From contig NZ_JAALJH010000014.1 in NCBI RefSeq assembly GCF_011064615.1, positions 1-64,000 of the forward strand: a stretch of 64,000 bases of DNA, written 5' to 3'. Source of the stretch: Aquisphaera insulae (GTDB lineage Bacteria; Planctomycetota; Planctomycetia; Isosphaerales; Isosphaeraceae). The stretch's first letter is position 1, and the number at the start of each line of letters is the position of its first letter. The notes under the pieces are model-generated. The model did not search any database and was not told the origin of the DNA. It was given only the letters and a program-made list of their open reading frames with translations. Of this stretch, positions 1-9,391 are shown one piece after another. The position numbers and the translations under genes are program-made.

Positions 1-1542
1 ATCGTGTCGTAGTGCGGTGACGGGGTCGACCTTCGCGGCGTGGCGGGCCGGGTAGAGGGCTGCGACGATGGTCACGCCGACGGTGAAGAGGAGGACCAGC
101 ACGCCGATCCGGGGCGGGAAGGCGAAGATCGAGCCCGTCAGGTCGATCTTCATGTCGCGCTGGACCATCGAGCGGACCCAGGCGTCGCCCGGGAACGAGA
201 TCGACCAGGCCAGGAGGAGGCCGATCGCGCCGCCGACGAGGCCGATCAGCGCCCCCTCGAGGACGAAGACCGTCTGGAGCTGCCAGTCCGCCGCCCCGAC
301 GGCCTTCATGATGCCGATCTCGCGGCGCCGCTCCAGGACGCTCATCAGCATCGTGTTGGCGATCCCGAGGGCCGAGACGAGGAGGGCGACGCCGGCCACG
401 CAGGTCATGCCGCCGAAGATGAGGAGGTAGGTCAGCCGCTCGCGCTCGATGAAATCGACGATCGACCGGCTGCCGAACCCGAGGGCCTCGACCTTGCCGA
501 CGACCTCCTTGACGTTCCGCGTGTCGTCGACGAAGAGGACCGCCCGGTCGATCCCCCGCTCGCGGCGGCCGGGATCGCGGAAGGCCAGGTCGATGGCCGT
601 CCGCCGCGGCAGCACGAGGTCCGTGTCGGCCGGGAAGCCGGTCCAGGCCTGCCTCTTCTCGTCGTCGGTCATCTCGCGGAAGATCCCCACGACCCGGAAA
701 TCGTCGGCGACCTCCGCCGGCCGGACCTTCGCGGGCCCGGGCCGGAGGGCCTTCCGCAGGGCGGCGACCTCCTCGGCGGTCAGGCTCAGCCGGTCGAGCG
801 CGCCAGGTAGCTGCCAGGCCAGTTGCCGGAGCGCCGACTGTTCGTCTCGGCCTCCCTCGCCGCGCGATCGGCCGGACAGCCCGACATAGATGCTCGGGCC
901 CTCCTCCACCCCTCCCATCGCGATCCGGAGCGGCTTGCCGATCACCTGCTGGAGGTCCGCCTCATCGACGAGTCCGATCCGGTAGGCGAACATCTCGGCG
1001 AGGAGGATCGAGCGCTCCTCGTCGGATTCGAACGCCCGGCCGGCGATGATCCGCTTGCGGAACTCGGGGTCCTCCCCGGCGCCCGATGAGACGCTCGCAG
1101 GCTGGGGCCGGTTGCCCAGGGTGGCGACGACACCTTCCCCGACGATGGGGATCATCCTCTCGACGTGAGGGATTCGCGCGAGCGTCTCCAGGCGTTCCGG
1201 CGTCAGGCTGACCTCTTCCCGGCTCGGGCCGCCCTGGCGGCGACGCTGTGCCAGGACCTTGCGGATCCGCTCGCGACGCTCCGGAGACATCTTGCCGGCG
1301 ACTTTCACGTCTTCCTCGGCCCCGGGCTCGGCCGGCTTCCAGCCGGGAGAAACCGTGATCTTGCGCGCGACGTCTCCGCGGCTCGCCTCGCGCTCGATCG
1401 TCCGCTGGACCCCCTCGTCGATCGACAGGCTCGCGGCCAGCACGAACGCACCGAAGATCACGCCCAGGGTCGTCAGGCAGGTCCGGATCTTCGAATGTCC
1501 GAATGAGGCCAGCGGGAATTTCAGCAGGTCGTACCAACGCAC
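1..1542 (-). CDS. ABC transporter permease, MacB/FtsX type (partial, C-terminus off the left edge)
   Basis: Membrane subunit of an exporter-type ABC transporter of the MacB/LolC superfamily. The reading frame starts at a GTG at 1542 with GGAGG (1551-1555 on the complement) eight bases upstream. It stays open for 514 codons to base 1, ending in the family-typical ...DPVTALRHD, so only a few residues should be missing. The N-terminus has one membrane segment (LTTLGVIFGAFVLAASLS). A large extracytoplasmic MacB_PCD-like domain rich in charged residues follows. Three C-terminal membrane segments carry the FtsX hallmark (ANTMLMSVLERRREIGIMKAVGA). It starts 21 bases after the stop of the ATPase gene, so the two form one operon. 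The substrate cannot be told; family members move lipoproteins, peptides or antibiotics out of the inner membrane. The family call is confident, the substrate unknown. Confidence 0.9.
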   Translation of the reverse strand, partial: MRWYDLLKFPLASFGHSKIRTCLTTLGVIFGAFVLAASLSIDEGVQRTIEREASRGDVARKITVSPGWKPAEPGAEEDVKVAGKMSPERRERIRKVLAQRRRQGGPSREEVSLTPERLETLARIPHVERMIPIVGEGVVATLGNRPQPASVSSGAGEDPEFRKRIIAGRAFESDEERSILLAEMFAYRIGLVDEADLQQVIGKPLRIAMGGVEEGPSIYVGLSGRSRGEGGRDEQSALRQLAWQLPGALDRLSLTAEEVAALRKALRPGPAKVRPAEVADDFRVVGIFREMTDDEKRQAWTGFPADTDLVLPRRTAIDLAFRDPGRRERGIDRAVLFVDDTRNVKEVVGKVEALGFGSRSIVDFIERERLTYLLIFGGMTCVAGVALLVSALGIANTMLMSVLERRREIGIMKAVGAADWQLQTVFVLEGALIGLVGGAIGLLLAWSISFPGDAWVRSMVQRDMKIDLTGSIFAFPPRIGVLVLLFTVGVTIVAALYPARHAAKVDPVTALRHD

Positions 1543-1563
1543 CGGGCGAACCTCCGACGACTC

Positions 1564-2277
1564 CTAGACGGCGACCTCGGGCATGATCCGGCCGTCGAGG
1601 AGCCGGACCGTCCGGTCGGTGCAGCGCGCGGCGAGCTCCTCGTCGTGCGTGACGAGGACGAGGGTGGCCCCGTGCCGTCCGACGTAATCGAGGAGCAGGG
1701 CCATGATCTGCCGCGCCGTCTGGCTGTCGAGATTGCCCGTGGGCTCGTCGGCCAGGATCACGCGGGGCTGATTCACGAGCGCCCGGGCGACGGCGACCCT
1801 CTGGTTCTCGCCGCCGCTCAGTTGACTCGGCCGGTGATCGAGCCGCGCCCCGAGCCCGACCGCTTCCAGGGCCTTCCGAGCCGCGGCCCGTCGGCTCCCC
1901 GGCGGCTGGCCGGCGAAGACCATCGGCAGCTCCACGTTCTCGACGGCCGTCCTGGTCGCGATCAGGTTGAAGGACTGGAAGACGACCCCCACGACGCCCG
2001 ATCGGAACCGTGCCATCTCGCGACCCGACAGCGCGTGCAGGTCGAGCCCGCCGACGCGGAGGCCGCCGGAGGTGGGCCGGTCGAGCCCCGCCATCAGGTT
2101 GAGAAGCGTCGACTTGCCCGATCCCGACTTGCCGAGCAGGGCCACCCGCTCCCCCGGCTGCACCTCGATCGAGACCCCGCGCAGGGCCTCGACCCGGCTG
2201 TGCTCGATCCCGTAGACCTTCCGCAGGTCGTCCGCCCGGATCGCCGGCCCATCCCGTCCCACGCGATCCGATGCCAT
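1564..2277 (-). CDS. ABC transporter ATP-binding protein (MacB/LolD type)
   Basis: ATPase partner of the permease just downstream; it would power export by ATP hydrolysis at the cytoplasmic face. All the ABC motifs are visible: Walker A GKSGSGKST, Q-loop VFQSFN, signature LSGGENQRVAVARAL, Walker B VILADEPTGNLDS and H-loop LVTHD. This set and the D-loop NLDSQTA are typical of the LolD/MacB subgroup. The frame is open upstream to 2391. The ATG at 2277 (MASDRVGRDGP) was chosen because the segment before it looks unlike the family and the remaining 237 residues match the usual length. ATGs at 2334 and 2325 are alternatives. No strong ribosome-binding site decides between them. Confidence 0.93.
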   Translation of the reverse strand: MASDRVGRDGPAIRADDLRKVYGIEHSRVEALRGVSIEVQPGERVALLGKSGSGKSTLLNLMAGLDRPTSGGLRVGGLDLHALSGREMARFRSGVVGVVFQSFNLIATRTAVENVELPMVFAGQPPGSRRAAARKALEAVGLGARLDHRPSQLSGGENQRVAVARALVNQPRVILADEPTGNLDSQTARQIMALLLDYVGRHGATLVLVTHDEELAARCTDRTVRLLDGRIMPEVAV

Positions 2278-2501
2278 CGCGGCCCCGCCCTCGACGCTGT
2301 CAGCGACTCCTCGACGGTCGATCATCTTACACATGTCGCTCGCCCGCTGCCAGGTCCGACCAGCCGCGGGTCGCGGACCGCTCGCGAGCACCGATCGGCG
2401 GCCGCCGAGCCGATCGAGGGCGGGCCGCCGCCCGGTTGCAACGCCCCGTCATGGCCGTCAAGATGAGCGGACGACCCAGCGTCTATACCGGAGGATTCGC
2501 G

Positions 2502-3914
2502 GTGAAGAGGTTCCTTCTCACTCTGCTGTTGTTGTCAACGTTTGCGGGTCGGCCCGCGTCCGCCGCGGACCGGCCGAACGTCCTCTGGCTGATCGGGGAG
2601 GACCTCGGGCCGGAGCTGGGCTGTTACGGGACGTCCCTGGCGCGGACTCCCAACCTCGATCGGCTGGCGGCCGAGGGCGTCCGATTCACGCGGGCCTACT
2701 CGACCGCGCCGGTTTGCTCGGCCAGCCGCTCGGCGTTCATGACGGGCATGTACCAGACGACGATCGGGGCCCACAATCACCGGTCGCATCGCGACGACGG
2801 CTATCGCCTGCCGAACGGCGTTCGGGTGCTGACGGACTGGCTCCGCGACGCCGGCTACTTCACGGCGAATGTCGTCACGCTGCCGCCGGGCCTCGGCTTC
2901 AAGGGGACGGGCAAGACGGACTGGAATTTCACCCACGAGGGGAAGTCGTTCGATTCCGATCGATGGGCCGACCTGAAGACGCACCAGCCGTTCTACGCCC
3001 AGGTGAACTTCCAGGAGACGCACCGGCCCTATCATGCCGCGGCCCGGACCGATCCGGCTGCGGTCTCCATTCCGCCCTATTACCCGGACCATCCGGTCAC
3101 GCGAACGGACATGGCGAAGTACCTCGACGCCGCCGCCGAGCTCGACCGCAAGGTGGGGGCGATCCTGACGCAGCTCGAGGCGGACGGGCTGGCGGAGAGC
3201 ACGATCGTCGTCTTCCTCGGCGACCACGGCCAGTCACACGTGCGGGGGAAGCAGTTCTGCTACGAGGAAGGGCTGCACATCCCCCTGATCGTCCGCTGGC
3301 CGAAAGGGCTGAAGGCCCCCTCCGGATACCGCCCCGGTACGGTCGATGACCGGCTCGTCGAGTCGATTGACCTCGCGCCCACGACCCTGGACATCGCCGG
3401 CGCGGGCAAGCCGGCGGCGATGCAGGGGCGGATCCTCTTCGGCGATCACGCCGACTCGCCGCGGACCTACGCCTTCGGCGCCCGGGATCGCTGCGACGAG
3501 ACGGTCTTCCGCTTCCGGACCGTCCGCGATGGACGTTACCGCTACATCCGCAATTTCACGCCCGACCGCCCGTTCCTCCAGGCGAATGCCTACAAGGAGC
3601 GGAGCTACCCGGTCTGGAACCTGCTCAAGGAGCTGGACGCCCAGGGGAAGCTGACGCCCGTACAGAAGGTGCTGACCGCCCCCACGATGCCGGCGGAGGA
3701 GCTTTACGACCTGGACGCCGACCCGCACGAGATCCACAACCTGGCCGGATCCGAGGTGTCCGCCCACCGCGAGGCCCTGGCCCGCCTGCGAGGCGTCCTC
3801 GAACGCTGGATCGAGGAGACGAACGACCAGGGCCGCACCTTCGAGCCGGCGGACGTCGCCGCGGCCCACGGGGCGACGAGGCCGGCCACGAAGGGACGGG
3901 CAAAGGCCCGATAG
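2502..3914 (+). CDS. secreted sulfatase (arylsulfatase family)
   Basis: Predicted type I sulfatase that hydrolyses sulfate esters, probably on polysaccharides, outside the cytoplasm. A GTG start at 2502 is set by GGAGG at 2490-2494 and gives a signal peptide (MKRFLLTLLLLSTFAGRPASA) before the mature start DRPNVLWLIGEDLG, the usual metal-binding entry of the family. The sulfatase signature is CSASR within APVCSASRSAFMTGM; this cysteine would be converted to formylglycine. Further metal-site residues are in VFLGDHGQSH. The 470-residue length is normal for N-sulfoglucosamine sulfohydrolase-like planctomycete enzymes. The gene is convergent with the beta-helix gene (12-base gap). Both being exported and carbohydrate-directed suggests one degradative locus. 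The actual substrate is unknown. Confidence 0.93.
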   Translation: MKRFLLTLLLLSTFAGRPASAADRPNVLWLIGEDLGPELGCYGTSLARTPNLDRLAAEGVRFTRAYSTAPVCSASRSAFMTGMYQTTIGAHNHRSHRDDGYRLPNGVRVLTDWLRDAGYFTANVVTLPPGLGFKGTGKTDWNFTHEGKSFDSDRWADLKTHQPFYAQVNFQETHRPYHAAARTDPAAVSIPPYYPDHPVTRTDMAKYLDAAAELDRKVGAILTQLEADGLAESTIVVFLGDHGQSHVRGKQFCYEEGLHIPLIVRWPKGLKAPSGYRPGTVDDRLVESIDLAPTTLDIAGAGKPAAMQGRILFGDHADSPRTYAFGARDRCDETVFRFRTVRDGRYRYIRNFTPDRPFLQANAYKERSYPVWNLLKELDAQGKLTPVQKVLTAPTMPAEELYDLDADPHEIHNLAGSEVSAHREALARLRGVLERWIEETNDQGRTFEPADVAAAHGATRPATKGRAKAR

Positions 3915-3926
3915 CGTGGAAGTCGG

Positions 3927-6062
3927 TCAACGACTCCTTGGTCCGGCCTTCGAAACGTCGAACGGGACGAACCCGGCCAGGGCTTCGCTCGAGCTCGCGG
4001 TCAGGCCGAAGGCGTCGTGGCCGGGATCGGTGAGATGCGGGTCGGCGATCTTCGAATCCCGGTCCTGACCGGCTTTCCGCCATTCGTCCCAGGTACGCTG
4101 GTCGAACCGGATCGCGGGGTCGGACGTGCGCCAGTAGGTGTTGCCCTCGAAGCTGGCCTGGATCTTCTTCCAGTCGCCGGAGAGGAGCGGGCCCTTGTCC
4201 CAGTAGACGATGTTGTGTTCGAACCGGAAGCTCTGATGATCCTCCACCCTCGACCGCTGGATCTGGGCATCGCGGCCGAAGGCGAGGATGTTGTTGCGGA
4301 AGGTGTTCTCCTTGCCGTAGTGCTGGTGGAAGCCCCCGTGAGTCGTCCGGTAGACCAGGTTCTTCTCCGCCAGGATGTGGGTGGTCCCCTCGTCGAAGTA
4401 GATGCCCCAGCCGCCGTAAACGCGAGCGGCGATGTCGTGGAAGACGTTCTGGCGGATCACGGTCCCCTCATGGTTGCCCAGGGTGTAGATCCCGGCCATG
4501 TCGCTGAGGATCGGGGTTTCGGCGTCTGACTTCTTGCCGATGTGGTGGACGTGGTTGAATTCCACCAGGTTCTTGGCGGCGTTGGCCGGGCCGTAGCCCC
4601 AGGTCCAGCCGATCGAGATCCCCGTGTAGAGGAAGCCGTGGATGTCGTTGTGGGCGATCACGTTCCCGGGCGACTGGCCGATCCAGACGGCGACGCAGCT
4701 CGGAAAGAGGTATCCGCCGTCGCAAATCACGCAATCGGTCACGACGTTGCCGGAGGCCTGACGGGGAGCCTCGGGGCGAATCGAGGTCTCCCCGAGCTTG
4801 ATGCCACCGGCCCCCAGGTCGGTCAGCGTGCATCGCGAGATCGTGTTCCCCTGGCAGCCCTCGGCGAGCTCGATCCCGTAGGTGCCCGCCTGCGTGATCG
4901 TGCAGCCCACGAACGAGCAGGACCGGGCACCCCGGCCGGCGACGAGGCCCGGCACGCCGATGGCCGCCTGGCCGAAGCCTGAGGCCGATGCGTCGGGCTT
5001 GAGGTTCCAGCCGATGGCCGCCTCTTCCGCGGTCGGGTGGTTGAGCTGCGCGTGATCGAAGAACCACTCGCCGTGCGCGAAGGTGATCCCGCGGAAGTTC
5101 ACGTGCTCGACATAGGCCCCCTCGCCGGGGCGGCCGGCCAGGCGGAGGACCTGGGCGAGGCGGGGTATGACGACCGTCGCGACGTTCGGATCGACGCCCG
5201 AGGTCGGGATCAGGGTGACGGTCCGATTGTTGGGGTCGTATTGGTATTCGCCCGGCTCCGTGAGGTGCACCGGGACGTTCTCGATCCAGTAGCGGTCCCC
5301 CTTTTCCGGGAGGAACACGGTGCGCTTCTCGAAGCGGACGACCCGCTTCGATTCGTCGACGGCCTTGATCGGCAGGTGCGATTCGACCCAGCGGTTGGCC
5401 AGGATGGCCTCGCCGGAAGTCAGCCCGGGCCAGCCCTTCAGGTCGCTGCCTTCGAAGGCGAACTCGTTGACGCCGCGGGACCAGTTGTCGTGCTTCTCGC
5501 CGTCGCTCAGGCCCGCGACCTGGAGGGTGCCGGACTTGGGCCAGCGAGCCCGGCGCATCCGGACGCCGTTCACCCAGAGCTCACGAACCGCGGCGTAGGG
5601 AGCCCCCGGGACGACCTCTCCGGGAAGCCGCACGGTCCATGCATCCCGGCCGTTGATCTTGGTACGGGTCCAGCCGCTAAGGACCGTCCCGCCGCTCAGG
5701 ACGGGGGATTCACCGCGGTAGGCGGCCCAGGTTATCGGCTTTTCCTGGGTTCCGGAATCCTCGGGAAGGAGGGTGAGGGGATCGCTCAGGAAGTAGGTGC
5801 CGCTCCGGATCTCGATCCGGATGCCTTCTCCGGCGAGGCCAGCCTTTCGAAGCTCTCTCGCCAGCTCGAGTGCACGCCGGGGCGAGGCCACGGGGCCGTC
5901 CCGGCCGTCGGGCGAGGGGGTGGGACGGCGGCCGGTCCAGGCGTTGTTGCCGTCCGTCGAGACGTAGACGATCGCGGGGGCGCCGCGGGCCGCCGTGGTG
6001 ATGGGGGCGGAGGCGAGCGAGGCGAGCGACAGGATCAGCACGAGGCCGGGGATTCGGATCAT
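3927..6062 (-). CDS. secreted right-handed parallel beta-helix repeat protein
   Basis: A 711-residue exported protein whose body reads as a right-handed beta-helix, the fold of pectate lyases, polysaccharide lyases and some glycosidases. A signal peptide (MIRIPGLVLILSLASLASAP) is followed by YVSTDGNNAWTGR and then ASPRRALELARELR, the usual entry module of planctomycete beta-helix enzymes. The phrase IEIRSGTYFLSDPLTL begins the coils. Later Asn-rich repeats such as GNTISRCTLTDLGAGGIKLG, NVIAHNDIHGFLYTGIS and NLVEFNHVHHIG are typical coil turns. No catalytic residues could be assigned with confidence, so it could be a lyase, a glycosidase or a binding protein. The neighbouring sulfatase supports a polysaccharide target. 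Confidence 0.88.
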   Translation of the reverse strand: MIRIPGLVLILSLASLASAPITTAARGAPAIVYVSTDGNNAWTGRRPTPSPDGRDGPVASPRRALELARELRKAGLAGEGIRIEIRSGTYFLSDPLTLLPEDSGTQEKPITWAAYRGESPVLSGGTVLSGWTRTKINGRDAWTVRLPGEVVPGAPYAAVRELWVNGVRMRRARWPKSGTLQVAGLSDGEKHDNWSRGVNEFAFEGSDLKGWPGLTSGEAILANRWVESHLPIKAVDESKRVVRFEKRTVFLPEKGDRYWIENVPVHLTEPGEYQYDPNNRTVTLIPTSGVDPNVATVVIPRLAQVLRLAGRPGEGAYVEHVNFRGITFAHGEWFFDHAQLNHPTAEEAAIGWNLKPDASASGFGQAAIGVPGLVAGRGARSCSFVGCTITQAGTYGIELAEGCQGNTISRCTLTDLGAGGIKLGETSIRPEAPRQASGNVVTDCVICDGGYLFPSCVAVWIGQSPGNVIAHNDIHGFLYTGISIGWTWGYGPANAAKNLVEFNHVHHIGKKSDAETPILSDMAGIYTLGNHEGTVIRQNVFHDIAARVYGGWGIYFDEGTTHILAEKNLVYRTTHGGFHQHYGKENTFRNNILAFGRDAQIQRSRVEDHQSFRFEHNIVYWDKGPLLSGDWKKIQASFEGNTYWRTSDPAIRFDQRTWDEWRKAGQDRDSKIADPHLTDPGHDAFGLTASSSEALAGFVPFDVSKAGPRSR

Positions 6063-6465
6063 CGGTGTGATACCTCGGTAGGCGGAAATCCCGGCTGGTG
6101 GCCCGGGAGGTGGGAGGGACGCCGGTCGGGGGCGGGATGGCCGAACTGCCTGGCATTACAGCACCGCCGCCGCCTGCGGGCAAGCATCTATCCGCTTTCG
6201 ATCTGGCGTCGGACCGGCCCGAAAAACGGGCGAGTTTCGGCTTGCACGATGGCCATGATCCGTGTCGGAGAAGCCTCCAAATGGGCCATTGAAAGAAATA
6301 CAAGGTCAAGGCGTCGCGAACCCTTGGGTGATTTCGACTTTAGTAAATTTTCGCTATTGCAGGGATCCGGGGTCCGGGATAGAAACCACCGCGGAATGGC
6401 ACTGGCACCCGGGTCTGAAGACAGGGTCAACAAGCCTGACGATTGGGATCCGGGGCGAGTGATTC
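6063..6465. other. intergenic region between the beta-helix gene and ispE
   Basis: About 400 bases between divergent genes. It must hold both promoters. Bases 6290-6360 are locally AT-richer than the surroundings and are the likeliest promoter zone for ispE, but no convincing -35/-10 pair could be assigned. No gene was recognised. Confidence 0.4.
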
Positions 6466-7344
6466 ATGATTGTGCGACTCATCGACGGCGGCGTGGAAGT
6501 CCTCGCCCCGGCGAAGTTAAACCTGTTCCTCGAGGTCCTGTCGCGCAGGCCCGATGGCTACCACGAGATCGAGTCGTTGATGGTCAGCGTGAATCTGCAT
6601 GACACCCTGATCGTCCGCGAGGAGGACTCCGACGCGGTCATCCTGGAGTGCGACGACCCGAGGCTGCCGACCGGCGGCGAGAACCTGGTCGTGAAGGCAG
6701 CCCAGCGGCTCAAGGCCGCGACCGGTTGTCGTCGCGGCGCCTCAATCACCCTGAAGAAGGTGATCCCCGCGCAGGCGGGCCTTGGCGGCGGCTCGAGCGA
6801 TGCGGCGGCGACCCTGGTGGCCCTGGACCGGATCTGGGGCCTGGGGACGTCCGAGGCCCGCATGGACGCCATCGCCGGCGAGATCGGCAGCGACGTGCCC
6901 TTCTTCCTGCACGCCCCGTCGGCGGTCTGCCGAGGCCGGGGGGAGCGGGTCGAGGCCGTGCCCGTCCGGCATCCGCTTCATTTCGTCCTGGTCGCGCCGG
7001 AAGTCGGCGTGAGCACGGCCGAGGTGTACCGGAAGCTCGAGACCGACCACACGCCCCGGCCCATCGGCCCGGTGCTGGAGGCGTTGGACGAGGGGGATCC
7101 CGGACCCCTGGGACGGAGCCTCTTCAATCGGCTCCAGCACGTCGCCGAGGATGTCCGGCCCGAGCTGGCTCGGGTGCGGGACGCCCTGGCTGAGATCGTC
7201 CCCCCCTTCGAAGGATCGTTGATGAGTGGCAGCGGCTCGGCCTATTTCGGGCTCTGCCGCGACGCCGATGCGGCGGGACGCGCCGCGGATCTTCTCGAAC
7301 CACTCGGACTAGGATGGGTCCGGGTCGTGACTTGCGGCCCCTGA
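6466..7344 (+). CDS. ispE: 4-diphosphocytidyl-2-C-methyl-D-erythritol kinase
   Basis: Phosphorylates the 2-hydroxyl of 4-diphosphocytidyl-2-C-methylerythritol with ATP in the MEP pathway to isoprenoids; cytoplasmic. The N-terminus [26 protein letters not shown] is the classic IspE opening, with the catalytic lysine in PAKLN. The GHMP-kinase ATP loop is [17 protein letters not shown], followed by GSDVPFFL, where the aspartate is catalytic. The C-terminal GHMP motif is [12 protein letters not shown]. The 292-residue length is normal. The downstream spoVG gene begins 32 bases later on the same strand; an ispE-spoVG neighbourhood is also known in Firmicutes. The identification is secure. Confidence 0.97.
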   Translation: MIVRLIDGGVEVLAPAKLNLFLEVLSRRPDGYHEIESLMVSVNLHDTLIVREEDSDAVILECDDPRLPTGGENLVVKAAQRLKAATGCRRGASITLKKVIPAQAGLGGGSSDAAATLVALDRIWGLGTSEARMDAIAGEIGSDVPFFLHAPSAVCRGRGERVEAVPVRHPLHFVLVAPEVGVSTAEVYRKLETDHTPRPIGPVLEALDEGDPGPLGRSLFNRLQHVAEDVRPELARVRDALAEIVPPFEGSLMSGSGSAYFGLCRDADAAGRAADLLEPLGLGWVRVVTCGP

Positions 7345-7375
7345 GCAGAGAAGCCCTCGTAAAGGAGTACTGGCT

Positions 7376-8026
7376 GTGGAGATCACCGAAGTTCGCATCA
7401 AGCTCATGGAAGACAACTCGGGCAGCAACGAACGCCTGCAGGCATTCTGCAGCATCACGTTTGACGACATGTTCGTCATTCGCGATCTCAAGATCATCGA
7501 GGGGGCCAAGGGCTTCTTCGTCGCCATGCCGTCACGCAAGCTGACCGATCGCTGCCACAACTGCGGCACCAAGAACCACCTCCGGAGCCGCTTCTGCAAC
7601 CAGTGCGGATGCCGCCTGGACGAGAACCGCGCCCTCCGGGACGCGGACGGCCGGGCCAAGCTCCACGCCGACATCGCCCACCCGATCAACTCGATGTGCC
7701 GGGAGAAGATCCAGGCCGCCGTGCTCGCCTCCTACGCCGAGGAGCTCGAGCGGGCCAAGATGCCGGGCTACATCTCCCGCTACGACGACTACGAGGCGGA
7801 CGATTACGACTCGCCGTACGAGACCCACGCCGGGACCGGCCACGGCGTCGCCAGCGAGCCGCCGCTCCGTCGCGGCCCGCTCCGCGGCCATACCCAGCAC
7901 GCCCGGGGCAACCAGTCGGTCCTCCGCGGGCCGCACGTCAGCCCCCGCCGCGAGAACCCCGGCGAGGAGGTCTCCTCCGAGTATCATCGCCGCGGCGAGT
8001 CCGCCAACTTCGGCAACGGAATCTGA
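7376..8026 (+). CDS. spoVG: SpoVG-family protein with inserted zinc ribbon
   Basis: SpoVG homologues are small regulatory nucleic-acid-binding proteins; the target here is unknown. A GTG start at 7376 is decided by AAAGGAG at 7361-7367. The SpoVG core is clear in two halves: [14 protein letters not shown] through [12 protein letters not shown], and [19 protein letters not shown]. Between the halves, where classical SpoVG has a short loop, lies an insert of about 35 residues with CHNCG-x8-FCNQCG, a four-cysteine zinc ribbon. A C-terminal extension of about 90 residues (acidic, then Arg/His/Gly-rich) makes it 216 residues against roughly 85-100 in Firmicutes. It is co-directional with ispE and probably co-transcribed. 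The family is certain; the role is inferred only. Confidence 0.93.
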   Translation: MEITEVRIKLMEDNSGSNERLQAFCSITFDDMFVIRDLKIIEGAKGFFVAMPSRKLTDRCHNCGTKNHLRSRFCNQCGCRLDENRALRDADGRAKLHADIAHPINSMCREKIQAAVLASYAEELERAKMPGYISRYDDYEADDYDSPYETHAGTGHGVASEPPLRRGPLRGHTQHARGNQSVLRGPHVSPRRENPGEEVSSEYHRRGESANFGNGI

Positions 8027-8250
8027 GCGGATCGATCCCCGATCGAAGTCGACGAACCTCAACTCCTCCTCCCGGCCTCGGATCGAGATCCCCCCGGTCC
8101 AGGTCGGGGACATCGCCGCCGGTCTTCACGCCCAGCCGGCCCGCGCCCCGCGGCTCCTCCCGCGAGGCACGGGCCGGCCTTGTGCGCGCCCCCGGGCCCG
8201 ATAGAATGCCATGATGAGTCTCGATCGAGCCCGAGCCGCGAGTCACTCGC

Positions 8251-9243
8251 ATGCGTTCGCTCACCCAGGTCGATCCCGTTGAGGACACCTCCGGCGCCGA
8301 GTCGCCGTCGCCCGCCGCCGCCCGCGACGTCCATCCGGCCGGGCACCGCTCGAGGATACGCCGGCTGGTCATCCGCGGGTTGCGTCTGCTCGGGCTGGTC
8401 ATCCTGGGGATGTACGCCGTGCTCTTCCAGTTCCAGGAACGATTGATCTTCCCGGGCTCCGACACCCAGGGCAAGCCGGAGGCCCGGGTGGACGCCCGGC
8501 CCGGGACGGAGTTGCTGACCCTCAAGAGCAAGAGCGGGGAACGCGTGGTCGCGCTCTTCGGCCCCGCGCTGTTGCCCGGGGGCCGGCCCGATCCGGGCGC
8601 CGCGGCCCGGCCGGCACTGGTCTTCTTCTACGGGAATGCCATGTGCCTGGCCTATTCGGACGGCGAGTTCGAGCGATTCCGCCGCCTCGGCCTGAATGTG
8701 GTGATCCCGGATTACCTGGGCTTCGGGATGAGCGGCGGCAAGCCGTCGGAGTCCGGCTGCCGCCAGGCGGCCGACGCGGCGCTCGATGCGCTCAACGCCC
8801 GGGGATTCCCGGACTCCCGGATCGTGGTGGGCGGCTGGTCGCTGGGCGGGGCCGTCGCGATCGACGCGACGGCGAGGCGGCCCCTGGCCGGGGTCTTCGC
8901 CTTCAGCACGTTCACCAGCATGCGCGACATGGCCCGGACCATCATCCCCCGGCCCCTCCCCGTCCCCGGGCTCCTCCTGCGGCACAAGTTCGACAGCCTG
9001 AAGAAGATGCCCGGGCTGGAATGCCCGGTCCTGCTGGGGCACGGCCGGCTCGATCCGCTCGCCCCGTTCTGGATGCACGAGGCGCTCGCCAAGGCCGCGG
9101 CCAGGCCCGTCGACACGCTCGTGATCGAGGGCGCGGGACACAACGACTTCTTCGAGGGGGGCGGCCCCAGGATCAACGCGGCCGTCTCGAAGTTCCTCGG
9201 CGAGGTCTTCCCGGCTCGGGATGAACGGCGAGAATCCCCATAG
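8251..9243 (+). CDS. alpha/beta hydrolase, membrane anchored
   Basis: Serine hydrolase of the alpha/beta fold, similar in layout to YfhR/BEM46-type proteins. One N-terminal membrane segment (VIRGLRLLGLVILGMYAVLFQF, about residues 40-62) is followed by the family phrase QERLIFPGSD. The oxyanion region is LVFFYGNAM. The nucleophile serine is in GGWSLGGAVA, the acid is probably the aspartate in GRLDPL, and the histidine is in GAGHNDFF. The length is 330 residues. The natural substrate is unknown (esterase or lipase type). Its stop codon TAG (9241-9243) is the first triplet of a terminal inverted repeat of the mobile element that follows, so the C-terminal tail may have been reshaped by insertion. 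Confidence 0.9.
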   Translation: MRSLTQVDPVEDTSGAESPSPAAARDVHPAGHRSRIRRLVIRGLRLLGLVILGMYAVLFQFQERLIFPGSDTQGKPEARVDARPGTELLTLKSKSGERVVALFGPALLPGGRPDPGAAARPALVFFYGNAMCLAYSDGEFERFRRLGLNVVIPDYLGFGMSGGKPSESGCRQAADAALDALNARGFPDSRIVVGGWSLGGAVAIDATARRPLAGVFAFSTFTSMRDMARTIIPRPLPVPGLLLRHKFDSLKKMPGLECPVLLGHGRLDPLAPFWMHEALAKAAARPVDTLVIEGAGHNDFFEGGGPRINAAVSKFLGEVFPARDERRESP

Positions 9244-9391
9244 TGCTCTGTCAACACTCAGATTTGGGTTGCAGGACAGACAGGAATGTCTGTCCCCCGG
9301 GTTTCGAGCCAGGTGTGTTTCCGATTACGGAGGACGGGCATTCCTGCCCGTCTTGCCGCTAACCCGAAAATCAGGCTGTGACAAAGCACTA
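9241..9391. mobile_element. MITE-like element with terminal inverted repeats and two internal hairpins
   Basis: A 151-base non-coding element. Its ends are 13-base inverted repeats differing at one position (left TAGTGCTCTGTCA at 9241-9253; right copy at 9379-9391 reads TAGTGCTTTGTCA on the complement), with looser complementarity continuing to about 9270 and 9361. Inside are two hairpins: a 9-bp stem at 9274-9282/9287-9295 with loop GGAA, and an 8-bp stem at 9333-9340/9345-9352 with loop TTCC. It lies between the convergent hydrolase and purQ genes. Its terminal TAGs are the stop codons of both. It could also act as a two-way terminator. Confidence 0.7.

Noticed and set aside
5037..6602. Plus-strand open frame of about 520 codons
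   Set aside because: It is antisense to the beta-helix gene and overlaps the ispE start. No recognisable domain.
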